Shown here in pieces: positions 35,827 through 44,843 of a stretch of 64,000 nucleotides of DNA (position 1 is the stretch's first letter; every line of letters starts with the position of its first letter). The position numbers were made by a program, and so were the translations under genes. This stretch comes from Gemmatimonadaceae bacterium (GTDB lineage: Bacteria; Gemmatimonadota; Gemmatimonadetes; Gemmatimonadales; Gemmatimonadaceae), in contig JAICWO010000017.1 of NCBI GenBank assembly GCA_025934775.1, positions 1 through 64,000 of the forward strand. Direction: 5' to 3'. A model generated the notes under the pieces. That model ran no database searches and had not been told where the DNA came from. It saw only the letters and a program-made list of their open reading frames with translations.

Positions 35827-36666
35827 CTATTTCTCGCGGGTCCAGAGGAGCAGCGCCCCGCAGCGGCTGGAGGTGTGCGCGAACGCGATGGGCAGCATGT
35901 CGCTGTCGGGGTACCACTCGACGCCGGCGAGATCAGAAATGTTGAATTCTGAAAGATTGAACGCGATCTGGGTGTTCGCGGCGCCGCCGGATGTGCCGTC
36001 GCGAACGCCGAAGACGGACTTCGGATGGATCGGATGCGCGGCGGGGTCGGGCGTGGGCGTCGGACTCAGCGGGACGCCGTCGAGAAAGACCTGCGGCGGC
36101 AGACCATTCGCGCAGCGCGGCGACCGCTGGAGGTACGCGGAGCTCGCCGTGCCCCGCGTGATAATCACACCAGGCTTGGTCGAGAGCACGCTCGCGAGCT
36201 GCCGCCCCTCATTCTTGCGCAGGGTCGCTTCGTCGATGAAGTAGCCGTCCTCGGTCTTCATCCGTTCCTGAAAACCTCGAAGATTCGGCGAGATGTACGT
36301 CGTCGCCGAATCGCGCGTGACCACCTTCGGCAGCTCGGCCACCCGTGTGAGCATGATCGTGAGCGGCGTCGTGTCGGCGGGGGAGATCCGCACGGTCAGG
36401 GTTTGCGCCGCGTACCCGATTTTCTGGAGGCGAACCAGCGATCCGCCGTCCGGCAGGAAGTCGAGCGAGACGGTGCCGGTGCGCGTCGTCAGCGCGGAGT
36501 TGCCGTTGAGGATGTCGAGCACCCGCACGCCGTCGATCGGTTCGCCCGAGGTTTGGTCGAACACGCCGAGCACGCGGCCGCGGTAGCGCGGGACCGTGTC
36601 CGTCTGGGCGCCGCAGATCGAAACAAAAGCGACCGCGAGCAGCGGCGCCAGCCAGGCGGATCTCAT
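35827..36666 (-). CDS. Secreted protein with carboxypeptidase-regulatory-like and TonB-plug-like domains (second of tandem pair)
   Basis: A 279-residue exported protein with a signal peptide ending SICGAQT. A beta-sandwich like CarboxypepD_reg (about 25-110, GRVLGVFDQTSGEPIDGVRVLD) is followed by a region resembling the TonB-receptor plug (DGYFIDEATLRKNEGRQLASVLSTKPG up to VFLDGVPL) and a tail ending FAHTSSRCGALLLWTRE. No beta-barrel follows. It is closely related to the gene upstream, and their four-base overlap (ATGA) shows they are one unit; a tandem duplication is clear. The role is unknown; one guess is an outer-membrane partner. Confidence 0.6.
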   Translation of the reverse strand: MRSAWLAPLLAVAFVSICGAQTDTVPRYRGRVLGVFDQTSGEPIDGVRVLDILNGNSALTTRTGTVSLDFLPDGGSLVRLQKIGYAAQTLTVRISPADTTPLTIMLTRVAELPKVVTRDSATTYISPNLRGFQERMKTEDGYFIDEATLRKNEGRQLASVLSTKPGVIITRGTASSAYLQRSPRCANGLPPQVFLDGVPLSPTPTPDPAAHPIHPKSVFGVRDGTSGGAANTQIAFNLSEFNISDLAGVEWYPDSDMLPIAFAHTSSRCGALLLWTREK

Positions 36667-37547
36667 CGCTCGCGCGTCCACAGCATCAGCGCGCCACACC
36701 GTCCGGACGTGTGCGAGAACTCCGCGGGTACGGTCGTTCCGTCCGGGTACCACTCGATGCCGGCGAGATCAGAGATGTTGAAATCCGCAAGATTGAACGG
36801 CAGCAGATCAGGATCGTCCGGACTCTCCGCCGTCTTCATGCCGAACACGGTTCTCGAGTTCGCCTTCGTGGCACCGATCTGGGCGGGGTCGTCCGTCTTG
36901 AGCGGTGAGAGCGCGACGCCGTCGAGGTAGACCTGCGGCGGTCCGCCGTTCGCGCAACGCGGCGAACGCCAGATGTACGCGGAGCTCGACATTCCCCGGT
37001 GGATCTGCACGCCGGGCTTGGTCATCAGCAGATTCGCCACGCTGCGCCCATCGTTTTTTCGCAGCGTCGCTTCGTCGATGAAATATCCGCTCTCCGTCTT
37101 CATGCGACTGGCGAAGCCGCGCAGCCGGGGCGACAGATACTTCGGCGAGGAATCCGTCGTGACGACTTTGGGCAGCTCGGCCACGTGCGACATCATGATC
37201 GTCAGCGGCGCCGTGTCGGCGGGCGAGATCTTCACCATGAACGTCTGCGTCGCGAAGCCAATGTGCTGCAGCCGCACCATCGAGCCGCCGTCGGGTAGAA
37301 ACGCCAGCGAAACGGTGCCCGTCTTGGTGGTGACCGCGGAGACGCCATTGAGCACATCGAGGACGCGCACGCCCTCGAGCGGCTCACCGGATTGATCGTC
37401 GAACACGCCGAGTACGCGGGTGCGATATCGGGACGGCGGCTTGGCGCTCGACGTGTCCTGCGCGCCGAGTCGGCCGCTGAGTGGTGCGGCGAATGTGGCA
37501 GCGAGCAGCAACGATCGAATCGTGAGACGCGACGCGAACCACTGCAT
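36663..37547 (-). CDS. Secreted protein with carboxypeptidase-regulatory-like and TonB-plug-like domains (first of tandem pair)
   Basis: A 294-residue paralogue of the downstream gene. The signal peptide spans about 1-30 (ending GRLGAQD), with the same beta-sandwich (TRVLGVFDDQSGEPLEGVRVLD), plug-like block (SGYFIDEATLRKNDGRSVANLL) and tail (FSHTSGRCGALMLWTRE). Relative to its twin it has a slightly longer insert before the tail (KTDDPAQIGATKANS). The start at 37547 is supported by the signal peptide; the frame upstream is only a shadow of thrS. The gene lies 47 bases after the thrS stop on the same strand. Confidence 0.6.
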   Translation of the reverse strand: MQWFASRLTIRSLLLAATFAAPLSGRLGAQDTSSAKPPSRYRTRVLGVFDDQSGEPLEGVRVLDVLNGVSAVTTKTGTVSLAFLPDGGSMVRLQHIGFATQTFMVKISPADTAPLTIMMSHVAELPKVVTTDSSPKYLSPRLRGFASRMKTESGYFIDEATLRKNDGRSVANLLMTKPGVQIHRGMSSSAYIWRSPRCANGGPPQVYLDGVALSPLKTDDPAQIGATKANSRTVFGMKTAESPDDPDLLPFNLADFNISDLAGIEWYPDGTTVPAEFSHTSGRCGALMLWTRER

Positions 37548-37594
37548 ACCACCCTCCGTTTTCACGCGCCGTTCGGCGCGGCAATCGAGACGAT

Positions 37595-39562
37595 CTACAC
37601 CGCGTGCGCCGACAACGTGAGCGCGCGGCTGCGATTCTCTTCTGCCACTCGTGATACGAATACGTCGAGTGGCACGGAGTTCGGCTTCTGCTCTTTGCCG
37701 GCTCCGCGCACGTTGACCGCGACGGTCCCCTGCTCCGCTTCCCGCCGTCCGACGACCACCATGTACGGCACCTTCATGCGCGCGCCTTCGGCGATCCGGT
37801 ACTTGAGCGTCTCCGAGCGAGCATCCAAATGAACGCGCACTCCGGAGTCGTGCAACGCGGCCGTCACCTGCTCGGCGTACGCCTTGTAGTCGTCGGTGAT
37901 TGGAAGCACGCGCACCTGCTCGGGTGCGAGCCAGACCGGGAACGCGCCGGCGAAATGTTCGATGAGAATCGCGATGAAGCGCTCGAGCGAGCCGCTCACG
38001 GCGCGATGGATCACCACCGGACGATGCGCCTCGTTGTCGTCGCCGACGTAGGTGAGGTCGAACCGTTCCGGCGCGTTGTAGTCGAGCTGAATCGTGCCGA
38101 GCTGCCACGGGCGCCCGATTGAGTCGGTCACGTCGAAGTCGATCTTGGGCCCGTAGAACGCGCCGTCGCCCGGTTTGAGCTCGTACTCCATTCCCGTCGC
38201 CTCGAGCGCCGCTCTGAGCGCGCCTTCGGCGCGATCCCAGAGCTCGTCGGTCCCGATGCGCACCTCCGGCCGCGTCGCGAACTTGAGGCGCGCCGAGAGG
38301 CCGAAGGTCTGGTAGTAGTCGAGGATGAAGCGCAGCAGGAAGTGCACCTCGTCCGTGATCTGATCCTCGCGGAGGAAGACGTGGCAGTCGTCCTGCTGGA
38401 ACTGCCGCACGCGCGTGAGCCCGGAGAGCGCGCCGGTCACCTCGTTCCGGTGCAGCACGTCGAACGTGACGTACCGGAGCGGCAGCTCGCGATATGAGTG
38501 TTTTTTAGTTAAATAAAGCAAATAATGCGACGGGCAGTTCATGGGCTTGAGCGAGAAGTCGTGCTCCCCGGTCTCGTTGTCGAGGACGAGGAACATGTTC
38601 TCCTTGTACTTGCCCCAATGCCCGGAGATCTCCCACAGCCCCTTGTTGTACATGAGGGGCGTCTTGATCTCCTTGAAATCATCGTGCTGGCGCGCCCGGA
38701 TGAAATCATGGATCGCGTTGAACAGCGTCGTGCCGCGCTCGGTCCAGAACACGGCGCCGGGCGCGAACGGGTGCATCATGAACAGGTCGAGCTGCTTGCC
38801 GAGCACGCGGTGATCGCGCTTCTTCGCCTCCTCGATGCGCGCGAGGTACGCGTCCAGCTCGTCCTTCTTGAAGAAGGCCGTGCCGTAGATGCGCTGGAGC
38901 ATCTGCCGCCTGGAGTCGCCGCGCCAGTACGCGCCCGCCGTGTGCGTGAGCTTGAAGTGCTTGAGCCGCGACGTGTCGGGAACGTGCGGCCCGCGACAGA
39001 GATCGATGAACGGACCGTCCGTGTAGGTCGAGATGATCTCGTCCTCACCGAGCTCCGACAGGCGCTCGAGCTTGAGCGGATCGTCGGCGAAGCGTTTCTG
39101 CGCTTCGCCGCGATTCACCTCGTCGCGGACGAACGGATACTTCTCCGCCGCGACCTTCCGCATCTCGGTCTCGAACGCGGCGAGGTCCTCGGGCGTGAAT
39201 GGTTCCGCGACCTCGAAGTCGTAATAGAATCCGTCCTCGATCGCGGGACCGAAGCCGATCTTGGCCTCGGGACGAATGCGCCGGACGGCGGTTGCAAGGA
39301 TGTGCGCCGCGGAGTGACGGAGCACGTCGAGCGACGGCGCGTCCTTTTCCGTGAGCACGCGAAAGCTGCCGCCGGAGCGGAGCGGCGTCACGAGATCCTG
39401 AATGCGTCCGTCGACCTGGACCGCGACGGCGGCCTGCAGCAGACGCTCACCGATGGACTTGACGACGTCCGACGGGAGCGTGCCCGCCGGGACGTGACGC
39501 TCAGACCCGTCGGGCAGCGTCAAAGTGAGCGTGGATTCGGCTTCGGCTGGACGATCGATCAT
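37595..39562 (-). CDS. thrS: Threonine-tRNA ligase
   Basis: A full-length 655-residue class II synthetase charging tRNA-Thr. The N-terminal TGS domain (about 10-70) and the editing domain with HSAAHIL and HTAGAYWRGD come first. The catalytic core has the zinc-site cysteine in LKPMNCPSHYLLY, motif 2 near YRELPLRYVTFDVLHRNE and motif 3 in the GSLERFIAILIEHF block. The C-terminal anticodon domain ends at 655. No T-box or other leader structure was seen in the 119-base divergent gap with the BON gene. Two plug-domain genes follow on the same strand. Confidence 0.97.
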   Translation of the reverse strand: MIDRPAEAESTLTLTLPDGSERHVPAGTLPSDVVKSIGERLLQAAVAVQVDGRIQDLVTPLRSGGSFRVLTEKDAPSLDVLRHSAAHILATAVRRIRPEAKIGFGPAIEDGFYYDFEVAEPFTPEDLAAFETEMRKVAAEKYPFVRDEVNRGEAQKRFADDPLKLERLSELGEDEIISTYTDGPFIDLCRGPHVPDTSRLKHFKLTHTAGAYWRGDSRRQMLQRIYGTAFFKKDELDAYLARIEEAKKRDHRVLGKQLDLFMMHPFAPGAVFWTERGTTLFNAIHDFIRARQHDDFKEIKTPLMYNKGLWEISGHWGKYKENMFLVLDNETGEHDFSLKPMNCPSHYLLYLTKKHSYRELPLRYVTFDVLHRNEVTGALSGLTRVRQFQQDDCHVFLREDQITDEVHFLLRFILDYYQTFGLSARLKFATRPEVRIGTDELWDRAEGALRAALEATGMEYELKPGDGAFYGPKIDFDVTDSIGRPWQLGTIQLDYNAPERFDLTYVGDDNEAHRPVVIHRAVSGSLERFIAILIEHFAGAFPVWLAPEQVRVLPITDDYKAYAEQVTAALHDSGVRVHLDARSETLKYRIAEGARMKVPYMVVVGRREAEQGTVAVNVRGAGKEQKPNSVPLDVFVSRVAEENRSRALTLSAHAV

Positions 39563-39681
39563 GTGATTCGGACGTGCTACAGATGGCCTTGTTCTTGCAC
39601 CGCGACGAGCGTTGGAACTCGCGCGTTCGATCCGCGTAACTTATCATTTTGCAATAACCTCCGCCACAGGGCTCACACTCC

Positions 39682-40533
39682 ATGTCACCGTTCCGCTATC
39701 GTGACGAAGAGTCGTCATCCACGGGCACGATCGTCGGCGTCTTGGTCGGTGCGCTCGCTGGATTCGCGGCCGGCATGTTCGTCGCCCAACGCGTGGGCGG
39801 CTTGAACGGCTTGCGCTCGAAGATTGCCCGTCGTCGACACGCTCGCCCCGAGGAGCAGTTGCGGGGCGCGCACGGCGTGATGGATGAAGAAGAAGAGTTC
39901 GAGGAGTACCCCGAGGACGAGCTCGAGGCGGAAGACTACGACGAGTCGCTCGAGGAGCGCGTGCTCGAGGCGTTCCGCAACGATCCCATTCTCGCCGAGC
40001 GTGCGATCGATATCGGCTCGATCGCGAACGGCGTGATCGAGCTCGCGGGTTGGGTCGAAGACGAAGCGGAGTCGCGCCACGCGGTGACGATCGCGCGCGG
40101 CGTGCCGGGCGTGGACACGGTCGTGAATCGCATCGCGATCGGCGACGATGAGGAGCGCTTCGAGCGCGCCGCGCAGCGCGTGCGCGAGGGCGATCCGGCG
40201 CTGACCGAGGCGCGGTGGGAGGGGAGCCGCGTCGGGACGGGCCGTCCGCGACAGGGGCAATCCGATCAACCCGGGCGCCATGCGGATCCGAAGGTCGTGC
40301 TGGAGGAGCGCTGGAATCGCGCCGACGAAGCGATCCGCAATGCGGCGGATGACACCGAAGGGACGGCCGAGCGCCGGAGTCGCAGCGCGAAGCGCGCGGT
40401 GCGTGGCGATCGGACCGGCGGCGCACCGGTTGCGCCGAGTGGCGTGCCGAAAGCGGATCACGTCGCGAACCCGACCGCGGAGCCGGAAGACACGACCGGC
40501 GCTCCGGACGTCGAGCGCGGCGATCGATTCTAG
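39682..40533 (+). CDS. Membrane-anchored BON-domain protein
   Basis: A 283-residue protein. A glycine-rich membrane helix at about residues 15-37 (TIVGVLVGALAGFAAGMF) resembles YtxH-type anchors. A very acidic linker (about 65-90) leads to one BON domain at about 91-155, recognised by LEERVLEAFRNDP and GVIELAGWVEDEAESRHAV. The C-terminal 120 residues are charged and low in complexity. BON domains bind membranes or lipids in envelope stress proteins such as OsmY. A clear terminator follows 27 bases after the stop, and thrS diverges from it, so it is likely a single-gene unit. Confidence 0.8.
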   Translation: MSPFRYRDEESSSTGTIVGVLVGALAGFAAGMFVAQRVGGLNGLRSKIARRRHARPEEQLRGAHGVMDEEEEFEEYPEDELEAEDYDESLEERVLEAFRNDPILAERAIDIGSIANGVIELAGWVEDEAESRHAVTIARGVPGVDTVVNRIAIGDDEERFERAAQRVREGDPALTEARWEGSRVGTGRPRQGQSDQPGRHADPKVVLEERWNRADEAIRNAADDTEGTAERRSRSAKRAVRGDRTGGAPVAPSGVPKADHVANPTAEPEDTTGAPDVERGDRF

Positions 40534-40559
40534 TCGTCAGTCGCGAGTTGTGAGATTCG

Positions 40560-40585
40560 AGGCCGCGTTCGCGCGGCCTTTTTTT
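40560..40585 (+). terminator. Rho-independent terminator of the BON-domain gene
   Basis: AGGCCGCG and CGCGGCCT arms (8 bp) around a TTCG tetraloop, followed by a run of seven T up to 40585. Confidence 0.92.
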
Positions 40586-40610
40586 CTTGCCGAGGTGAGT
40601 CGCGGTGCTC

Positions 40611-40698
40611 GGGGCCGGGGTGACCTTCGGCGACGAGGCAGAACTGACACTGATCGTGTCAGTTCTGCCATCCGCTCGCCTACGGCCACCCCGGCCCC
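40611..40698. other. 88-base two-tier hairpin upstream of valS
   Basis: A perfect 14-bp inner stem (40637-40650 with 40656-40669, five-base loop) is enclosed by a perfect 12-bp outer stem (40611-40622 with 40687-40698), with an imperfect middle. It lies after the BON terminator and 86 bases before valS. It may be a leader structure or an extragenic palindrome; no T-box features are visible. Confidence 0.55.
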
Positions 40699-40784
40699 TG
40701 CGCGCCTTGTCGCGCGACGAACGCCAGACGCAGTTGCGCCGTCACCTGAAGCCTCCCGCCGCGGCGTTGTAAATTTCCGTGATC

Positions 40785-43571
40785 ATGGCACTTCCCGACC
40801 GCTACGACTTCGCGAGCTCCGACCCCGAGATTTACCGCGCCTGGATCGAGGGCGGGTGCTTTCACGCGCGCGCCGAGCACTCCGCGCGCGTCGGCGGCGC
40901 GCGCGAGCCGTACACGATCGTGATGCCGCCGCCGAACGTCACGGCGATCCTGCACGTCGGGCATGGACTCAACAACACGGTGCAGGACGTGATCGTGCGC
41001 TGGGCGCGCATGAAAGGCGCCGAAGCGCTGTGGGTGCCGGGCACGGACCACGCGGGCATCGCGACTCAGAACGTGATCGAGAAGCAGCTCACGGTGGAAG
41101 GCAAGACGCGCTTCGATCTCGGTCGCGAGTCATTCGTGCGGCGCACCGAAGCGTTCGTGACGGAGACCGGCGGCACCATTCTCCAGCAACTGCGCGCGAT
41201 CGGCGCGTCGGCCGACTGGAGCCGTACCGCGTACACGCTCTCGCCCGAGCTCTCGCGCGCCGTGCGTGAAGCGTTCGTGCGGCTGTACGAGCGCGGGTTG
41301 ATCTACCGCGGCTACCGCGTGATCCACTGGTGCCCGCGCTGTCTCACGTCGCTGAGCGACGAAGAGGCCGAGTTCCAGGATGAGGCGGGAAAGTTGTATC
41401 ACATCGGGTATCCGGTGGCGGCCGGCGAAGGCCGGCTGCTCATCGTCGCAACCACGCGCCCCGAGACGATGCTCGGCGACGTCGCGGTCGCGGTGAACCC
41501 CGACGATCCACGATACCGCGATCTGATCGGCAAGCATGTGGTGCTGCCGATCGTGAATCGCGAGATCCCGATCATCGCCGACGAATACGCCGATCCGGCC
41601 TTTGGCACCGGCGTCGTGAAGATCACGCCGGCGCACGACGCGAACGACTTCGAGGTGGGCAAACGCCATCGTCTCGCGATGCCGATCGTGATCGACGAGC
41701 GCGGCGAATTACGCGAGGTGAAGGACGCCGACGGCCGCGTGCCGGCGGAGCTCGTCGGCGTCGATCGATTCGCCGCGCGCGAGCGGATCGTGGAACGGCT
41801 GCGCGAGACGGGCGCGCTGCAGAAAGTGGAGAATCACCGTCACGCGGTGCGGCACTGCTACCGGTGCGACACCGTGGTCGAGCCGCGCCTCTCGGACCAG
41901 TGGTTCGTGAAGATGGAGCCGCTCGCCCGCCCCGCGCTCCAGGCGGTGCGCGACGGCGCGATCCGCATCCTGCCCGAGCGGTGGGAAGCGGTGTACGTGA
42001 ACTGGCTCATGAACATCCGCGACTGGAACATCTCGCGGCAGCTCTGGTGGGGCCACCGCATACCAGTTTGGTACTGCGAGAACTGTGATGGCGCGAACGG
42101 CGTGATCGTGAGCCGCGACGACCTCGCCGCCTGCCCGCACTGCGGCGGCCCGGTGCGGCAGGACGAGGACGTGCTCGACACCTGGTTCTCGTCCTGGCTC
42201 TGGCCGATCTCCACGCTCGGCTGGCCCGACGAGCAGTCGCCGGATCTGGCGGCGTTCTACCCGACGGACACGCTCGTCACCGCGCCCGAGATCCTGTTCT
42301 TCTGGGTCGCGCGGATGATCATGTCGGGCTACGAGTTCATGGGACGGTCGCCGTTCCACACGGTGTACCTGCACGGCACCGCGCGCGACACGCAGCATCG
42401 CAAGATGTCCAAGTCGCTCGGAAACGGCATCGATCCGCTCGACGTCGTGCAGCTGTACGGCGCAGACGCGCTGCGCTGGACGTTGATCGCGGGCATGGGC
42501 ATGGGCTCGGACGTGATCCTCGATCCGAACGACATCGACAAGTCGTTCGCCACGGGGCGCAACTTCGGCACGAAGCTCTGGAACATCGGGCGATTCCTGC
42601 TCGACCGCGTCGGCGACGATCCGGTCGCGGCGATCGAGACGATCGATCGCGTGTCGCTGACGCGCGCCGACGAGTGGATCCTCTCGCGCCTGGATGCCGC
42701 GACCGGCGAATGCGACCGCGCGCTCGGCCCGCTCCAGGCGACGGCGGCGCACGATTCGCCCGACGCCCGCGTCTGGCGCGACAACGAGCGCGCGGCGGGG
42801 CTGCGGCTCAACGAGTACGCCGAGACCGCGCGGCGGTTCGTCTGGAACGAATTAGCGGATTGGTATTTGGAATCTCTGAAAGGCCGGCTGGACGCCCCCG
42901 GCGCCGACCGTGAGACGGCGCGCGCGGTTCTCGTGCACGCCTTCGATCACGCGCTCCGGCTGCTGCATCCCATCGTGCCGTTCGTCACCGAGGCGATCTG
43001 GCAGAAGCTGCCGGGCCGCGCGCGGGGCGAGTTCCTCGCCACGGTGGCATGGCCGGCGCGGCGCACGACCGCGAACGAGCGCGCGGCCGCCGACTTCGAG
43101 CTCATTCGCGAGGCGGTCCTCGCCGTGCGGCAGATTCGCAGCGACAACGCCGTTCCCCCCGGCAAGATGATCGACATCGTGGTGCGGCCAAGCGGCCCGC
43201 CGACTCGAGCATTGTTCGAAGACGAGGCGGCGGCGCTCGGACGCCTGTCGCGCGCGCAGGTGCGGGTCGCCGACGGCGCGGCACATGGCGCAGCCGAAGG
43301 CGCCGCCGCGCACGCGGTGCTCACCGGGGGCACGGAGATCATCGTGCCGCTCGCCGGCCTGATCGACGTCGACAAGGAATGCGCACGGCTCCGCTCCGAA
43401 GTCGCGGAGTTGGAAAAGCAGATCGCCGCGCGCGAGGGGCGCCTGAGCAATGCGAAATACGTGCAGCGCGCGCCGCCCAATGTGGTGGCGAGCGACCGCG
43501 CGATCCTCCAGGAGATGAAGGGCAAGCGCGAGCAACTCGTCGACAAGGTGCGGACATTGTGCGGCGCTTAA
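40785..43571 (+). CDS. valS: Valine-tRNA ligase
   Basis: A 928-residue class I synthetase charging tRNA-Val. The HIGH box is HVGH at residues 57-60 (after PPPNVTA) and the KMSKS box is at 540-544. The editing CP1 domain carries TTRPETMLGD and CPRC/CENC-CPHC zinc-type pairs, and the C-terminus has a coiled-coil tRNA arm. The ATG at 40785 was chosen; a GTG six bases upstream is equally possible and no strong ribosome site helps. An insertion near residue 640 (HDSPDARVWRDN) is slightly unusual. The downstream lipoprotein gene overlaps its end by 13 bases. Confidence 0.97.
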   Translation: MALPDRYDFASSDPEIYRAWIEGGCFHARAEHSARVGGAREPYTIVMPPPNVTAILHVGHGLNNTVQDVIVRWARMKGAEALWVPGTDHAGIATQNVIEKQLTVEGKTRFDLGRESFVRRTEAFVTETGGTILQQLRAIGASADWSRTAYTLSPELSRAVREAFVRLYERGLIYRGYRVIHWCPRCLTSLSDEEAEFQDEAGKLYHIGYPVAAGEGRLLIVATTRPETMLGDVAVAVNPDDPRYRDLIGKHVVLPIVNREIPIIADEYADPAFGTGVVKITPAHDANDFEVGKRHRLAMPIVIDERGELREVKDADGRVPAELVGVDRFAARERIVERLRETGALQKVENHRHAVRHCYRCDTVVEPRLSDQWFVKMEPLARPALQAVRDGAIRILPERWEAVYVNWLMNIRDWNISRQLWWGHRIPVWYCENCDGANGVIVSRDDLAACPHCGGPVRQDEDVLDTWFSSWLWPISTLGWPDEQSPDLAAFYPTDTLVTAPEILFFWVARMIMSGYEFMGRSPFHTVYLHGTARDTQHRKMSKSLGNGIDPLDVVQLYGADALRWTLIAGMGMGSDVILDPNDIDKSFATGRNFGTKLWNIGRFLLDRVGDDPVAAIETIDRVSLTRADEWILSRLDAATGECDRALGPLQATAAHDSPDARVWRDNERAAGLRLNEYAETARRFVWNELADWYLESLKGRLDAPGADRETARAVLVHAFDHALRLLHPIVPFVTEAIWQKLPGRARGEFLATVAWPARRTTANERAAADFELIREAVLAVRQIRSDNAVPPGKMIDIVVRPSGPPTRALFEDEAAALGRLSRAQVRVADGAAHGAAEGAAAHAVLTGGTEIIVPLAGLIDVDKECARLRSEVAELEKQIAAREGRLSNAKYVQRAPPNVVASDRAILQEMKGKREQLVDKVRTLCGA

Positions 43572-44821
43572 TCGCGTTCATCGCGGCGGCGATCGGCGTC
43601 GCTTGCGCATCGGCGGGTGCTCCGCCCGGCGGCCCGGAGCGCCGCGTTCCACCGGCGATCGTGAGCATCACCCCCGACTCGGGGGCGATCAACGTCAAGG
43701 CGAAGAACGTGGTCATTCGCTTCGACGAGGTGGTGAGCGATCGGCCGGCGGGAAGCGCCGCGCAGCTCGATCAGACGGTGCTCATCTCGCCGCGCAACGG
43801 CGAGGCGGTGGTGTCGTGGCATCGCACGCACATCGACGCGCATCCACGGAACGGCTTCCGGCCGAACACCGCGTACCGCGTCACGCTGCTGCCGGGGATC
43901 GTCGACCTGCGCGGAAACGTGATCAAGGAGCCGCGCTCGATCGTGTTCTCCACCGGCGCCGCGTTTCCGCGCTTCGGAATCGTCGGGCAAGTCTTCGATT
44001 GGAATCTGCAGCGGCCGGCGATCGGCGCCTACGTCGAGGCGATCTCGCATCCGGACACCGCGACGGTCTATCTGGCGTCCACGGATTCGATCGGCCAGTT
44101 CGAGATCGGACCGATGCCCGCGGGGACGTACACCGTGCGCGCGCTGATCGACAAGAACTCGAATCATGTCGTCGACCGCGGCGAGCCGTGGGACAGCGCC
44201 ACCGTCACCATCACCGAGACGCGGCCGACGGTCGAGCTGGACGCGATCGAGCGCGACTCCGTGCCGGCGTTCATCGAGAGCGTCGACATGCTCGACAGCG
44301 TCGCGCTCGCCGTGCACTTCGACAAACCGCTCGATCCGCGCATTCCGCTGCAGCCCGCGCTCGTCCGAGTGCAGCGCGCTGATTCCTCCGAGCTCCAGGT
44401 CGCGAGCGTGCAGTGGCTCGGCGCGTATCAACATGCGCGCGCCGCGCAGGATTCAGCGCGGCGCGCGGATTCCATCAAGGCCGCGGCGAAGACGCCCGCC
44501 GCGACACCACCGCGCCCCGCTCCGCCGCCAACCGCGTCGGCGCGTGCACTGCCGCCACCGCCCAAGCCGCGCGCACCGCCGCCGGAGCGCGCGATCGCGA
44601 TCCTGCTCTCGACCACGACGCCGGTGAAGCCCGGGAGCACCTACGTGCTCACCGCGCGTGGGATGCGCAATCTGGTCGGACACGACACGGTGCTCACGCG
44701 CCGCTTCACCCCGCCGCGTCCGGCGCCGAAGGACACGTCGCACGCGAAGACGGATTCGCTGAAGGCGAAGCCCGACACCGCGCACCCGCCGGCCGCGCCG
44801 GTGCGGAAGCCGCCGCGGTGA
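43559..44821 (+). CDS. Lipoprotein with bacterial Ig-like (Big_5/SbsA-type) domain
   Basis: A 420-residue lipoprotein. The signal peptide runs from the GTG at 43559 to a lipobox-like GVAC around residue 16. A Big_5-like domain (about 30-130, VSITPDSGAINVKAKNVVIRFDE) is followed by a carboxypeptidase-regulatory-like region (140-225, GQFEIGPMPAGTYTVRALIDKN). A Pro/Ala-rich segment follows (about 310-345), with a final strand region and a Lys/Pro tail. The family, often described as an Ig-like domain lipoprotein, has no firm biochemical role and may be part of envelope architecture. It overlaps valS by 13 bases and is followed by selA after 22 bases. Confidence 0.68.
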   Translation: MRRLIAFIAAAIGVACASAGAPPGGPERRVPPAIVSITPDSGAINVKAKNVVIRFDEVVSDRPAGSAAQLDQTVLISPRNGEAVVSWHRTHIDAHPRNGFRPNTAYRVTLLPGIVDLRGNVIKEPRSIVFSTGAAFPRFGIVGQVFDWNLQRPAIGAYVEAISHPDTATVYLASTDSIGQFEIGPMPAGTYTVRALIDKNSNHVVDRGEPWDSATVTITETRPTVELDAIERDSVPAFIESVDMLDSVALAVHFDKPLDPRIPLQPALVRVQRADSSELQVASVQWLGAYQHARAAQDSARRADSIKAAAKTPAATPPRPAPPPTASARALPPPPKPRAPPPERAIAILLSTTTPVKPGSTYVLTARGMRNLVGHDTVLTRRFTPPRPAPKDTSHAKTDSLKAKPDTAHPPAAPVRKPPR

Positions 44822-44843
44822 CCGGGATGACCGGGATGCACAC

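Noticed and set aside
40534-40784. T-box riboswitch upstream of valS
   Set aside because: A strong hairpin exists but there is no recognisable specifier loop, T-box sequence or alternative terminator.
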